Assembly: GCF_016406125.1 (NCBI RefSeq)
Contig: NZ_CP066339.1
Span: 186,001-250,000 of the forward strand
Direction of reading: 5' to 3'
DNA from: Alicyclobacillus sp. SO9
GTDB taxonomy: Bacteria; Bacillota; Bacilli; Alicyclobacillales; Alicyclobacillaceae
DNA length: 64,000 nt
Part shown: piece by piece, positions 26,778 to 35,242 of the stretch
Layout of the letters: every line of letters begins with the position of its first letter
How positions within the stretch are numbered: the stretch's first letter is position 1
Translations under genes and position numbers: made by a program
Notes under the pieces: generated by a model
The model's database searches: none
What the model saw: the letters and a program-made list of their open reading frames with translations, nothing else
What the model was told of the DNA's origin: nothing

Positions 26778-26981
26778 CGATAAGATGCTTACGGTTCTTT
26801 TCTTCAACCTGTACAGGATTCGTGATATAGTATTTTGAAAATTGCATATATACCTAAAGAGAGACTGAAGACAAGGGTAGGGTAGTTTGGTTAGGACATG
26901 GCAAGTGCAACTGGTGCAGACAGGAAACAGCGCGATGAACAGGTCCTAACAAAACAAATTGGCGAGGAGGTATGTGGTTCT

Positions 26982-28346
26982 ATGACTACGCAACCAACGG
27001 ATGTCTCAGTGGAGAAGTATGGGTATAAGCAGGAATTGAAGAGATCGCTAAGCTTTTGGGACCTTCTGGTCTATGGATTAATTTTTATGGTTCCTATTGC
27101 TCCGATGGGAATTTACGGACAGGTGGTCACAACAGCCAACGGCATGGTGGTGTTTGCCTATTTTGTTGGCGTGGTCGGAATGATCTTTACGGCTTTCAGT
27201 TACTTTCGGATGTCGGAGGCGTTTCCGATAGCGGGATCGGCGTACGCGTACGTACAACGCGGATGGAATCCATACATCGGTTTTATGGCTGGCTGGATGA
27301 TTCTAATGGACTACATTTTGATTCCGGCGCTGTTGTACTTAGTATCCGGTACCTGGTTGGCACAACTGGTTCCGGGCATCCCAATTTGGGGCTGGATTAT
27401 TATTTTTGTGGGAATCAACACTATCATCAATATCCGCGGGATTGAAATGACAAACAAGGCCAACTGGGTCATGTTGATCCTCGAGGTCGGTATTTTTGTT
27501 CTCTTCTGCGTTATGGCGTTCGCATTTGTTGCCGCAGGAAAAGACGGTACGTCCTTCACCATGAATCCAATTATTAATCCCCATAAATTCAGTATGAGTA
27601 TGGTTGGCGCCGCAACCTCTGTGGCTGTGCTCAGCTTCTTGGGCTTTGACGGTATCAGTACATTGTCCGAAGAGACGGTGGGCGGCAAGTCTACCGTTGG
27701 GAAGGCAACCGTCTGGTCTTTGATTATAGTCGCATTCTTTTTTATGATACTAACTTACCTGGCTGCTGTGGCGTATCCTCATTACAATCAGTTTCCAGAC
27801 CCCAGCGTCGCCTTTTACTATGTGGCTCAAAAAGTCGGAGGCACCTGGCTCAAGATTTTGACACTGGTTGTTACGGTAGCCGCCTGGGGCATTGCTGACG
27901 CACTCGCCGCGCAAGCTGCCATTTCACGCCTTTTGTTCAGCATGGGCCGGGACCGAATGCTGCCAAAGTTTCTCTCAAAAGTACACACCAAGTACAAAAC
28001 ACCGTATGCGTCCACTCTGCTGGTTGGTGCGGTGTCCATCATTGTCAGTCTCGTCATGACCATTGGAAATCTGAGCAGGTTAGTGAACTTCGGTGCTCTG
28101 ACCACGTTTATGGCGTTGAATCTGACCGTCATGATTTATTTCATGGGGAAGAAGAAGAGCAAGCACTGGTGGAAGCACCTCATCATGCCTCTGGTTGGGT
28201 TCTTTATTCTGCTCTACGTATGGCTCAATTTTGATAAGCTGACGTTCTACCTGGGGACATCCTGGTTTGTCGTCGGGTTGATTGTACTCGGCATTGCAAC
28301 CAAGGGCTTTCGTTCCATGCCGCAAGGGTTAAAGCTTGACGCCTAG
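26982..28346 (+). CDS. APC-superfamily amino acid permease
   Basis: A 454-residue permease with 12 predicted helices. Helix 1 has the APC pattern GLIFMVPIAPMGIYG, followed by AFSYFRMSEAFPIAGSAYAYVQRG, and helix 6 carries SFLGFDGISTLSEET. It imports an amino acid or amine by cation symport. The ATG at 26982 is 11 bases after GAGGAGG and starts a typical short cytosolic N-terminus; an upstream ATG at 26898 would add 28 residues that contain that SD. The substrate is unknown; the aspartase and glycerate kinase neighbours do not decide it. Confidence 0.85.
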   Translation: MTTQPTDVSVEKYGYKQELKRSLSFWDLLVYGLIFMVPIAPMGIYGQVVTTANGMVVFAYFVGVVGMIFTAFSYFRMSEAFPIAGSAYAYVQRGWNPYIGFMAGWMILMDYILIPALLYLVSGTWLAQLVPGIPIWGWIIIFVGINTIINIRGIEMTNKANWVMLILEVGIFVLFCVMAFAFVAAGKDGTSFTMNPIINPHKFSMSMVGAATSVAVLSFLGFDGISTLSEETVGGKSTVGKATVWSLIIVAFFFMILTYLAAVAYPHYNQFPDPSVAFYYVAQKVGGTWLKILTLVVTVAAWGIADALAAQAAISRLLFSMGRDRMLPKFLSKVHTKYKTPYASTLLVGAVSIIVSLVMTIGNLSRLVNFGALTTFMALNLTVMIYFMGKKKSKHWWKHLIMPLVGFFILLYVWLNFDKLTFYLGTSWFVVGLIVLGIATKGFRSMPQGLKLDA

Positions 28347-28390
28347 GAGTCAACACCCTGCGGCGAAGTACACGCGGCTGTACGAAGCGG

Positions 28391-28418
28391 TGAGCAGGCA
28401 ACAATTGTTGCCTGCTCA
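28391..28418. terminator. Perfect 28-bp palindrome between convergent genes
   Basis: A perfect palindrome with arms TGAGCAGGCAACAA, followed by a second copy of TTGCCTGCTCATCCTTC at about 28429-28445. It lies between the permease (plus) and the phosphoesterase (minus), as a shared terminator would, but lacks a long T-tract. Confidence 0.55.
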
Positions 28419-28446
28419 TCCTTCATGGTTGCCTGCTCATCCTTCG

Positions 28447-30030
28447 TTAGCGAACTTCTCTTCGCGGCATTTGTACACCGGCATCTGCATACAAAGACCG
28501 AAGCCAAGTGTAGAACTGACCGTACGCAGCATAAGGGTTTTCGGGTTCGCCGGTAGACGGACTTAAGAACAACTTGCGCTCATGCGGTCTTGAGAAATTG
28601 AACATATTGTCCAGTGTACCTGCGACTGAATCCATGGATGTACCGCCAATGCGGCCCAACTTCCAGTTGTTCTCGATGAACTTCGTAATCGAAGTCTGGT
28701 CTGTCAAGGTATTGTCTACGAAGTTCTTCTTTGCATATGGAGAGATGACCAACAACGGCAATCGCGGTCCATAGCCAAGACGGTTTGGATTGTGTGAGTT
28801 TGTGACAATCGGGGGCATAACGTGATCGTACCATCCATCTGAATCGTCATAGTTGATAATGACAGCTGTATTCTTCCACTGCGGGGACTGTTGCAGCCCA
28901 TTAATTGTGTTGACAATCCACTGCTGTTCATCCAAAGGGCTGGAGACGCCAGCATGTCCAGACCACCCGGCAGGCGGCTTCAAAAAGCTCACCGACGGCA
29001 GGTTGCGAGATGCTACAGCAGTCCAAAAGTCTGTTAAATCATATTGATGATTGGCTTGGTCCGTGTGGCCAATCATCTCTGGAGAGGACGGGGGCAGGTG
29101 ATTCGGGTTGGATGTTGATTTGTAGAACTGAAAGGGATCGGTGAAGGGCCATGCATAATCCTTCACAGAAGCACCAGCATAGTTCTTGTGGGTCTCGCTG
29201 GTGTTTCGGAATCCGCCAATAAACCATCCCCACGTAACACCTTTTGCATTCAGTAGATTACCGATGTTCTTTCCAGTCATTTCAGCGGTTTTGCCCGTCG
29301 ATGCTTTGTCGAAGTAGGGGTTGATGTTACCAACCATCGTGTTGTTGACGATGGCTCCCTGCGGGTAACCCGGCTCACCAGGCTGCAATTGAACGGCTTT
29401 CCCAGTTGTGGAGTTCGAGCTGTAGACTTTCACGCCGGTTGTCTGGCCGGAAATGAGGTTCAGGTGTCCCGGAAGCGTGGGTCCCATCACGGTTCCAAAG
29501 GAATTGTCATTCATGGCGTAGTGTTGCGCATAATTCCACAAGCCTGTAACCGTGTTGCCGTCATAATAATCCATGACAAGTTTGTTGCCATGGCCAGTAG
29601 ACGAAACAAACTTGTCCACTTTCCCGCCGTCATAGGCAGCTTGTTCAGCTTGATAGCTGTGATCCATATCCGCCGTAACCTCTTGGGAACGATTGAGACG
29701 CTGTGGATTCACGCCGTTCGGGTTGTGTGTGAGGAGGGGTCCTGACAACCCGTTCACGGTAGGTGTTCCCGGTGCTGCGTGGAACTGAGGCACACCTGGG
29801 GGATTCTTTGCATGAGGATAGGTTCCGAAGTAGTGATCAAAAGATATGTTCTCATCGAAAATTACCACTACGTGTTTGATAGGGGTCACTGTCTTGGCGT
29901 GAACATGCTCCGGAAACGGACTTGCAGATACGGTTCCTGCCGTCGTCATTAACAACAGTGATGCAATTGCAGAAGCACCAGTTACAACAGCCAACGGTCT
30001 TTGCTTCAGGTGACGCCATGCCTGGTTCAT
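28447..30030 (-). CDS. Secreted phosphoesterase (phospholipase C / acid phosphatase family)
   Basis: A 527-residue exported protein. Signal peptide: basic n-region HLKQRP, hydrophobic core, ending near TVSASPF. The catalytic domain begins with HVVVIFDENISFDHYFGTYP, the pattern of the bacterial phosphoesterase family (phospholipase C and AcpA type). Other conserved pieces are MGPTLPGHLNLISGQ, VSFLKPP and NYDDSDGWYDHVMPP, which carry metal-binding Asp/His. It hydrolyses phosphate esters or phospholipid head groups outside the cell. The ATG follows GAGGAGG by 6-7 bases. It is convergent with the permease and divergent from the acetamidase. Confidence 0.88.
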   Translation of the reverse strand: MNQAWRHLKQRPLAVVTGASAIASLLLMTTAGTVSASPFPEHVHAKTVTPIKHVVVIFDENISFDHYFGTYPHAKNPPGVPQFHAAPGTPTVNGLSGPLLTHNPNGVNPQRLNRSQEVTADMDHSYQAEQAAYDGGKVDKFVSSTGHGNKLVMDYYDGNTVTGLWNYAQHYAMNDNSFGTVMGPTLPGHLNLISGQTTGVKVYSSNSTTGKAVQLQPGEPGYPQGAIVNNTMVGNINPYFDKASTGKTAEMTGKNIGNLLNAKGVTWGWFIGGFRNTSETHKNYAGASVKDYAWPFTDPFQFYKSTSNPNHLPPSSPEMIGHTDQANHQYDLTDFWTAVASRNLPSVSFLKPPAGWSGHAGVSSPLDEQQWIVNTINGLQQSPQWKNTAVIINYDDSDGWYDHVMPPIVTNSHNPNRLGYGPRLPLLVISPYAKKNFVDNTLTDQTSITKFIENNWKLGRIGGTSMDSVAGTLDNMFNFSRPHERKLFLSPSTGEPENPYAAYGQFYTWLRSLYADAGVQMPRREVR

Positions 30031-30260
30031 CTTCGTCCTCCTCTGGGGTATTTTGTCTATTTCGTACTATTTCGTTTATAAGGATAAATCGTTAAAATGA
30101 AATCACCGTAATAGAGGTGTTACAAAACATAATTTTGCGTAAAGACTTTGTAAATACCGTATATTTCGCTTGTTACATCTACTCAGAGTATTGCTAATAT
30201 AATGGGAGTGGTGTGACGGTACAGAAACGGTATAATGCGTAAACTATAGGAGGGATCCCG

Positions 30261-31166
30261 TTGACCTTAACGGTACAAAAAGAACACATCGTCTATACTA
30301 TGTCTCCCAACAATCAAGCTTCTCAAACCGTACCAACCGAACAGCCCGTGGTCTTTCAAACCTACGACTGTTTTGAGGACCAGATTCAGAACTCTGAACA
30401 GGATTTTGGCCGCCTCGATTGGGAGCGCATCAATCCTGCCACAGGGCCCGTATATGTAGAGGGTGCAGAACCCGGCGATTTGCTCGTTGTCCACATTCAG
30501 AACATTGATTTGGCCAACCAAGGCGTTATGACCACAGGCCCAGACCTGGGCGTCATGGGCAAGTCCCTGACCGAAAACGTCATTAAGATAGTCCCCGTTA
30601 AAGACGGTAAAGCACGCTTTGACGATGACCTGGAGATCCCGCTCAATCCCATGATTGGCGTGATTGGTACCGCGCCTGCACAGGGGCAGGTTCCATGTGG
30701 AACCCCGGGCGATCACGGCGGCAACATGGACTGCAAACGCATCACCGAGGGCGCCTACCTCATTCTTCCCGTCAATGTACCCGGAGCCCTGTTCGGCCTC
30801 GGTGACCTGCATGCCGCTATGGGCGACGGTGAAGTAGGTGTCAGCGGCATCGAAATTGCTGCGAATGTCACGGTAGAGTTCCACGTGCTAAAGGATAAGG
30901 AGTGGACAGCACCGATGATTGTCGACAGCGAGCGCATTATCACCATTGCCTCAGAGGACGATCTCGATGCCGCCGCCGAACGGGCCGTCTACAACATGGC
31001 CAAGTTTATGGAACTCGAGTTTGGCATGCCCAAAGCCGAATCCGCATTTCTCATGACCGCCCAGGCCAACTTGGCCATCTGCCAAATGGTCGATCCCAAA
31101 AAGACCGTACGCATGGAGCTTCCCCGCTGGATTGCCGAGAAGAAAGGATTCAAGTGGGACCTGTAG
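30261..31166 (+). CDS. Acetamidase/formamidase family protein
   Basis: A 301-residue protein of the FmdA/AmdA family, which hydrolyses short amides to the acid and ammonia. Family blocks seen: VEGAEPGDLLVVHI, the metal-site region GTPGDHGGNMDCKRI, LFGLGDLHAAMGDGE and NVPGA. The TTG at 30261 lies 6 bases after AGGAGGG. Upstream, a TATAAT at about 30197 may serve as -10. It precedes an iminopeptidase-like hydrolase, separated by a 14-bp array, so the pair could share a transcript handling small amides or peptides; that is inference. Confidence 0.88.
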   Translation: MTLTVQKEHIVYTMSPNNQASQTVPTEQPVVFQTYDCFEDQIQNSEQDFGRLDWERINPATGPVYVEGAEPGDLLVVHIQNIDLANQGVMTTGPDLGVMGKSLTENVIKIVPVKDGKARFDDDLEIPLNPMIGVIGTAPAQGQVPCGTPGDHGGNMDCKRITEGAYLILPVNVPGALFGLGDLHAAMGDGEVGVSGIEIAANVTVEFHVLKDKEWTAPMIVDSERIITIASEDDLDAAAERAVYNMAKFMELEFGMPKAESAFLMTAQANLAICQMVDPKKTVRMELPRWIAEKKGFKWDL

Positions 31167-31192
31167 GAACTGCAAGCCACGCGCGATAAGCA

Positions 31193-31290
31193 CGAAGAAG
31201 AAGGTACGAAGAAGAAGGTACGAAGAAGAAGGTACGAAGAAGAAGGTACGAAGAAGAAGGTACGAAGAAGAAGGTACGAAGAAGAAGGTA
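31193..31290. repeat. 14-bp tandem array after the acetamidase gene
   Basis: Seven exact copies of CGAAGAAGAAGGTA starting 27 bases after the stop. A hairpin ACCGGTTGT-TCTG-ACAACTGGT (31301-31322) follows. Frames through it encode only Lys/Glu or Arg/Tyr-rich repeats and are not genes. Confidence 0.92.
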
Positions 31291-31371
31291 CGAAGAAGGC
31301 ACCGGTTGTTCTGACAACTGGTACCTTAGCACCTGAATCTGAATTATCACACCATAGGAGGAGACGAAGGT

Positions 31372-32253
31372 ATGGGTAAATCACAGCTAGTTCCTATCAG
31401 CGGCGGGTTTCATGTCTGGACGCGCAAGATTGGGGACAGTCCCGTGAAGATGCTGATCTTGCATGGGGGACCGGGATCGAGCCATGAATACCTGGAGATT
31501 TTCGAAGACTACCTCCCGCCGGAGGGTGTGGAAATCTACTTCTACGATCAACTCGGCTCATACTACTCGGACCAACCAGACGACCTCTCGTTGTGGAATG
31601 TGGAGCGCTTCCGCGAAGAAGTAGAAGAAGTTCGAAACTACTTGGGGCTGGAGAACTTTTATCTGTGCGGCCAGTCCTGGGGCGGCATGCTGGCCATGGA
31701 ATACGCACTGAAGTATCAAGACGCACTCAAAGGACTCATCATCTCCAATATGACAGCCAGCATTCCGTCCTATGTGAAGCATATCAACGCGTTGCGCGAT
31801 GCACTTCCGGCTCATCTCGTTGCCACCATGAAACGCTACGAAGCCGCCGAGGACTATGAGGCGCCGGAGTATCAGAAGTTGATGGACGAGCACTTGAACA
31901 ACAAGCATATCTGCCGGCTCGATCCTTGGCCCGACGCCGTCGTCCGCGGGTTCACACACATGAACCCAGCCGTCTACAACACAATGCAGGGCCCCAATGA
32001 GTTTTTGGTAACGGGATCGTTTAAGGACTGGGACAGGTGGGACGATATCCACAACATTCAAGTGCCCACCCTGCTGTTGGTCGGAAGGCACGACAGTATG
32101 GATCCCGCTGACATCGAGGAAATGGGCCGCCGCATCCCCGATTCCCGCGTCGGCATTTGTGAAACCGGCAGCCATTTGGCCATGTGGGACGACAGCGAGA
32201 CTTACTTCGGCTTCATTCGCGACTTTGTCGATGAACTGGAGAAGAAGCACTAA
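31372..32253 (+). CDS. Proline iminopeptidase-like alpha/beta hydrolase
   Basis: A 293-residue alpha/beta hydrolase of peptidase family S33. HGGPGSSHEY (residues 31-40) forms the oxyanion hole, GQSWGG contains the nucleophile Ser102, GRHDSMDP provides Asp and TGSHLAMWDD the His. HGGPG is characteristic of prolyl iminopeptidases, which release N-terminal proline from peptides. Length fits. AGGAGG lies 11 bases before the ATG. The tripeptide-preferring subgroup is likely. Confidence 0.9.
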   Translation: MGKSQLVPISGGFHVWTRKIGDSPVKMLILHGGPGSSHEYLEIFEDYLPPEGVEIYFYDQLGSYYSDQPDDLSLWNVERFREEVEEVRNYLGLENFYLCGQSWGGMLAMEYALKYQDALKGLIISNMTASIPSYVKHINALRDALPAHLVATMKRYEAAEDYEAPEYQKLMDEHLNNKHICRLDPWPDAVVRGFTHMNPAVYNTMQGPNEFLVTGSFKDWDRWDDIHNIQVPTLLLVGRHDSMDPADIEEMGRRIPDSRVGICETGSHLAMWDDSETYFGFIRDFVDELEKKH

Positions 32254-32298
32254 GGCAGGGATTGAGGCAGGGATTGAGGCAGGGATTGAGGTAGGGAG
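32251..32298. repeat. 12-bp tandem array at the hydrolase stop codon
   Basis: Four 12-bp units, TAAGGCAGGGAT then TGAGGCAGGGAT repeats. The gene's TAA starts unit 1, and each following unit begins with an in-frame TGA. Confidence 0.88.
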
Positions 32299-32458
32299 CT
32301 AAGAGTCACGGCAACTCGTCACAATTTCCTGGTTCTGATTTCGGCGCAACGACCGTACACTCATAAAGGATTTGAAGGGGACGCAGCAGGTTTGTTAGAT
32401 GGTCTCCTGTTGCCTCCCCTTTCAAATCACAAGCTCTCTACAGCAGGAGGTTATGTGT

Positions 32459-32911
32459 ATGGCGTGGGAGCAGGGCGAAGTCAGTGTACTGATAAACAGG
32501 CCTGTGGACGAAGTATTTGCCTATGCAGAGAACGTCGAAAAACTCACCCATTGGGCTGGCGTGGAAGAGGCCACAATAACTTCAGGGAAACCTCATGAAC
32601 TTGGCAGTCGCTTGAAAATAGTTACAAACATCATGGGAAAGAGAATGGAAGCTGATTCTGAACTCGTGGAATTTGAACGAAATCGAAGAAGTACATACAG
32701 GAACGAAAAGCCCTTTCCATCTGAAATCACCATGATTTATGAGGACTATTCGGGCAAGACGAAGGTTACCCGCCGTGTTGCTGGTAGTCCCAACGGGGCC
32801 TTCCGCGCTGCATATCCATTTATAAAAAAGAAAATCTTTAAGGAAGCCACGAAAATGATGGATAACCTAAAGGAAGCCTTGGAGCGGCGTGTGTCGGCGC
32901 AGAGCGTCTGA
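32459..32911 (+). CDS. SRPBCC-family (START-like) protein
   Basis: A 150-residue protein. INRPVDEVFAYAENVEKLTHWAG is the typical first strand and helix of polyketide cyclase/SRPBCC lipid-binding folds. The middle is beta-rich and the C-terminal helix (KKKIFKEATKMMDNLKEAL) closes the cavity. Such proteins bind hydrophobic ligands; the ligand is not predictable. The ATG at 32459 is 8 bases after AGGAGG; ATG 32453 is too close. Confidence 0.85.
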   Translation: MAWEQGEVSVLINRPVDEVFAYAENVEKLTHWAGVEEATITSGKPHELGSRLKIVTNIMGKRMEADSELVEFERNRRSTYRNEKPFPSEITMIYEDYSGKTKVTRRVAGSPNGAFRAAYPFIKKKIFKEATKMMDNLKEALERRVSAQSV

Positions 32912-32953
32912 GATTTAAAGCGTCTGTGAGGGCCGGAATTGTATGGTTACGGA

Positions 32954-33060
32954 ATTTGAGACGGCCCATTTAAATAGTGATCGCAAGGATCCCTATTCAT
33001 TGGCGAGCATGGTGATAGGGATCAATGGGATCCTTAAGCGCCCGCCGCGCCCCCGAGCCC
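32954..33060 (+). repeat. Six-dyad element, partial copy H (slots 5-6 only)
   Basis: Dyad centres at 32985 and 33026 (41-bp step). The 107-bp segment matches 33411-33517 with about three differences seen, and starts at the point just after slot 4 in copy I. It is therefore a direct duplication of the right-hand third of copy I or a truncated element. Confidence 0.85.
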
Positions 33061-33254
33061 CCGAGTCCCAGCCGCCGCGAACGAACTCAGGTAGACTTTG
33101 GAGCCAACATCAGCGTCTCAAAAGTCAGCCCATTCTACGGACTGAACTGTCTTTCAATGAATAAAGGAACTTTTCTACTTATCCTCTTCGTTCAATACCG
33201 TTTATCACGGGGGCTTCTCTGCCGGAGCTGCCAGGAGCGGGGTTGCGGTCCGGT

Positions 33255-33495
33255 TAGTGCCTGGAAAGATCCCTATTGGCCGAAGGGGATCGCGATTGTG
33301 ATCCCAATGATCCCTATCGTCCCCGCGCCCACGACAGTAGTGATCCGAATGATCACTACTGTCGGGAGAGCCGCCCCGGTACGTGGGGGATAAGGAGCAA
33401 CGGGATCCCTATTTGAGACGGCCCATTTAAATAGTGATCGCAACGATCCCTATCCATTGGTGAGCATGGTGATAGGGATCAATGGGATCCTTAAG
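33255..33495 (+). repeat. Six-dyad element, copy I (forward)
   Basis: Dyad centres at 33265, 33306, 33348, 33401, 33442 and 33483 (steps 41, 42, 53, 41, 41). Slot 3 is GACAGTAGTGATC-CGAAT-GATCACTACTGTC, a perfect 13-bp stem that uses GATC arms and a 5-base spacer instead of the GTC arms and 7-base spacer of copy A, while the 21-bp core length is kept. It lies between convergent SRPBCC and SEC-C genes. The stretch 33061-33254 shows nothing else. Confidence 0.88.
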
Positions 33496-33567
33496 CGCCC
33501 GCCGCGCCCCCGAGCCCGAGAGCCCACACCCGAACGTGATCACCAATCGCTACAATCCGGCAGGATG

Positions 33568-34863
33568 CTACTTACCGGCACTGTCCAGCATCCTCAGTCT
33601 GTCTTCAATTGCATCTCGCTCGTCCGTCACGCTGCTGAGGCCGCGAGTGTAGATGGACCGGGATTTGGCGACATCTACAACACCTCTGTCTTTCCAGAAC
33701 TCTGGGCTGTACTCGTCTCCCCACCCGATGTACGACCAGGCGTCATTGGGGAAGTCGCGAATGAGACGTTCGTAGACCGCATCGCCCTCATCCAGACGCT
33801 TTAGCAGGAATAGTGTCTCTCCTTCGGCTTGGCGAATTTGAAAGAGGAATTCGTCGCCCGATCCCGTTAAGCTCTGGTAAACTTCACACACATACTCCAG
33901 TCTTTTTTCTGCCCAACTGTTATCGCGAGCGGCTTGATTCCCGAGCACCATCTCTAAATCCAGCAGCCAATCGGCAATCTGCGTTTTTGTCATCCCGCCT
34001 TCTGGATAACTGTCACTGTCATCTGCGTAGGAGTAAGGTTCTTCGTTAGTTGCATTCACCTTGGCAGATACCACGCCTACACCCATAGCTCTTATAAAAT
34101 CCTCGTCCAGTTGCTGCACAGAGTTGTACCCTTTGTCTTTGGCGTAGTCGCGCAAAGTCGGCCACCATGGAAGCCAGGTTTTCGCAGCCGCTAGTTCCGG
34201 TCCATCTGATTTGGTCCTTTCCAGCCGTGTCACGGAGGATTCGTCTGTCGTCTCCAGCTTTGCGTATCCCTCTGCTATAGCATCAGTCAGTTCATCATAA
34301 CGGAACACATCTGGACACAGCGTATCCCACAGCAACTTGGTAAGGGCAGTAACTTCATCCTCATCAGCTTGCTTGTTGAGCTTCCATCCCTTTGCCAGTT
34401 TTCGATAAGACCGGGCCTTGGCTGCCAATCCTCTAAATTGGTCCACTTGTATCCGTACACCTTGTTGAGACAATGCTTTAGAGAGATCGGAGGATGATGA
34501 GTCTTTCCATTTCTCAATATAAGAATCAATTCTCCTGGCCTTATCGCGTTTTGCTCCCCGAATCGCCTTGTCCAACAACCGTTCATCGCGTGTTGTGATT
34601 GACTCGGATAGAGAAGATCGGGGCCTGGATGGCGTATTCGCAAACACTGCCTTATCGCTAGAGCTTTTCTCATTCCTGTTTTTGCTGCGAGCTTGGTTAC
34701 TGTCTTTGTTATTGCCGTTGTTATTGTTATTGCCTTTGTTATTGCCTTTGTTATTGCCTCTATCGACACCAGACTGGAATTCTGGCTTGTCCATACAGCA
34801 CTTTTTAAACTTCTTTCCGCTCCCGCAGGGGCATGGGTCATTTCGACCGATTTTCATTTTCAC
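33568..34863 (-). CDS. SEC-C zinc-motif protein
   Basis: A 431-residue protein. The N-terminal [18 protein letters not shown] is a SEC-C zinc-binding motif, as in the SecA C-terminus. It is followed by an Asn/Lys/Gly-rich low-complexity stretch ([17 protein letters not shown], about residues 36-60) and a mostly helical acidic body that I do not recognise; the segment [40 protein letters not shown] near the end resembles a TPR-like repeat found in other SEC-C proteins. The start is GTG at 34861-34863, 8 bases after GGAGG. Function unknown. Confidence 0.8.
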   Translation of the reverse strand: MKMKIGRNDPCPCGSGKKFKKCCMDKPEFQSGVDRGNNKGNNKGNNNNNGNNKDSNQARSKNRNEKSSSDKAVFANTPSRPRSSLSESITTRDERLLDKAIRGAKRDKARRIDSYIEKWKDSSSSDLSKALSQQGVRIQVDQFRGLAAKARSYRKLAKGWKLNKQADEDEVTALTKLLWDTLCPDVFRYDELTDAIAEGYAKLETTDESSVTRLERTKSDGPELAAAKTWLPWWPTLRDYAKDKGYNSVQQLDEDFIRAMGVGVVSAKVNATNEEPYSYADDSDSYPEGGMTKTQIADWLLDLEMVLGNQAARDNSWAEKRLEYVCEVYQSLTGSGDEFLFQIRQAEGETLFLLKRLDEGDAVYERLIRDFPNDAWSYIGWGDEYSPEFWKDRGVVDVAKSRSIYTRGLSSVTDERDAIEDRLRMLDSAGK

Positions 34864-35038
34864 ATCTCATTCCTCCAACCCGGGTTCCTATTCATCAAGC
34901 TATATCTGACGGATATATACAACCCTATTTTCGTTTTCACTACCAACACAAACTCTAGTATGAGGAGCAGTGGGCCAAGCCAAACGGTAAAGGTACAAAT
35001 CAGTTGCTTTATTTGGAACTAGGAGAACATATATGAAA

Positions 35039-35063
35039 CAGGATGGCAGATTGCCATCCTGTT
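35039..35063. terminator. Hairpin downstream of the CgoX gene
   Basis: ACAGGATGGCA-gat-TGCCATCCTGT, a near-perfect 11-bp stem, between the tandem array and the SEC-C gene start. T-tracts are weak on both strands. The remaining stretch 34864-35038 has no recognisable signal. Confidence 0.5.
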
Positions 35064-35082
35064 GAGATGCTTCGGGCTGCGG

Positions 35083-35173
35083 CTCTTCGATGTGGCTCTT
35101 CGATGTACCTCTTTGATGTACCTCTTTGATGAGACTCTTTGATGCGGTTCTTTGATGCGGTTCTCTGATGTGA
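35083..35173. repeat. 13-bp tandem array downstream of CgoX
   Basis: Seven 13-bp units of CTCTTYGATGNNN form, located 70-160 bases beyond the CgoX stop (minus strand). Confidence 0.9.
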
Positions 35174-35242
35174 CTGTTTCATTGCTTTGTAGTGCTGGTG
35201 TTGTGCAGTGCTTGTTTGCTAGTTGCGCAATCGGGGAAAGTC

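Noticed and set aside
31132-31384. Lys/Glu-rich and Phe/Ser-rich frames around 31.2 kb
   Set aside because: Products of the 14-bp tandem array, without ribosome sites or homologous look.
32943-33804. Three short plus-strand frames around elements H and I
   Set aside because: They cross the dyads and GC-rich linkers; the similar proteins they share come from the 107-bp direct repeat.
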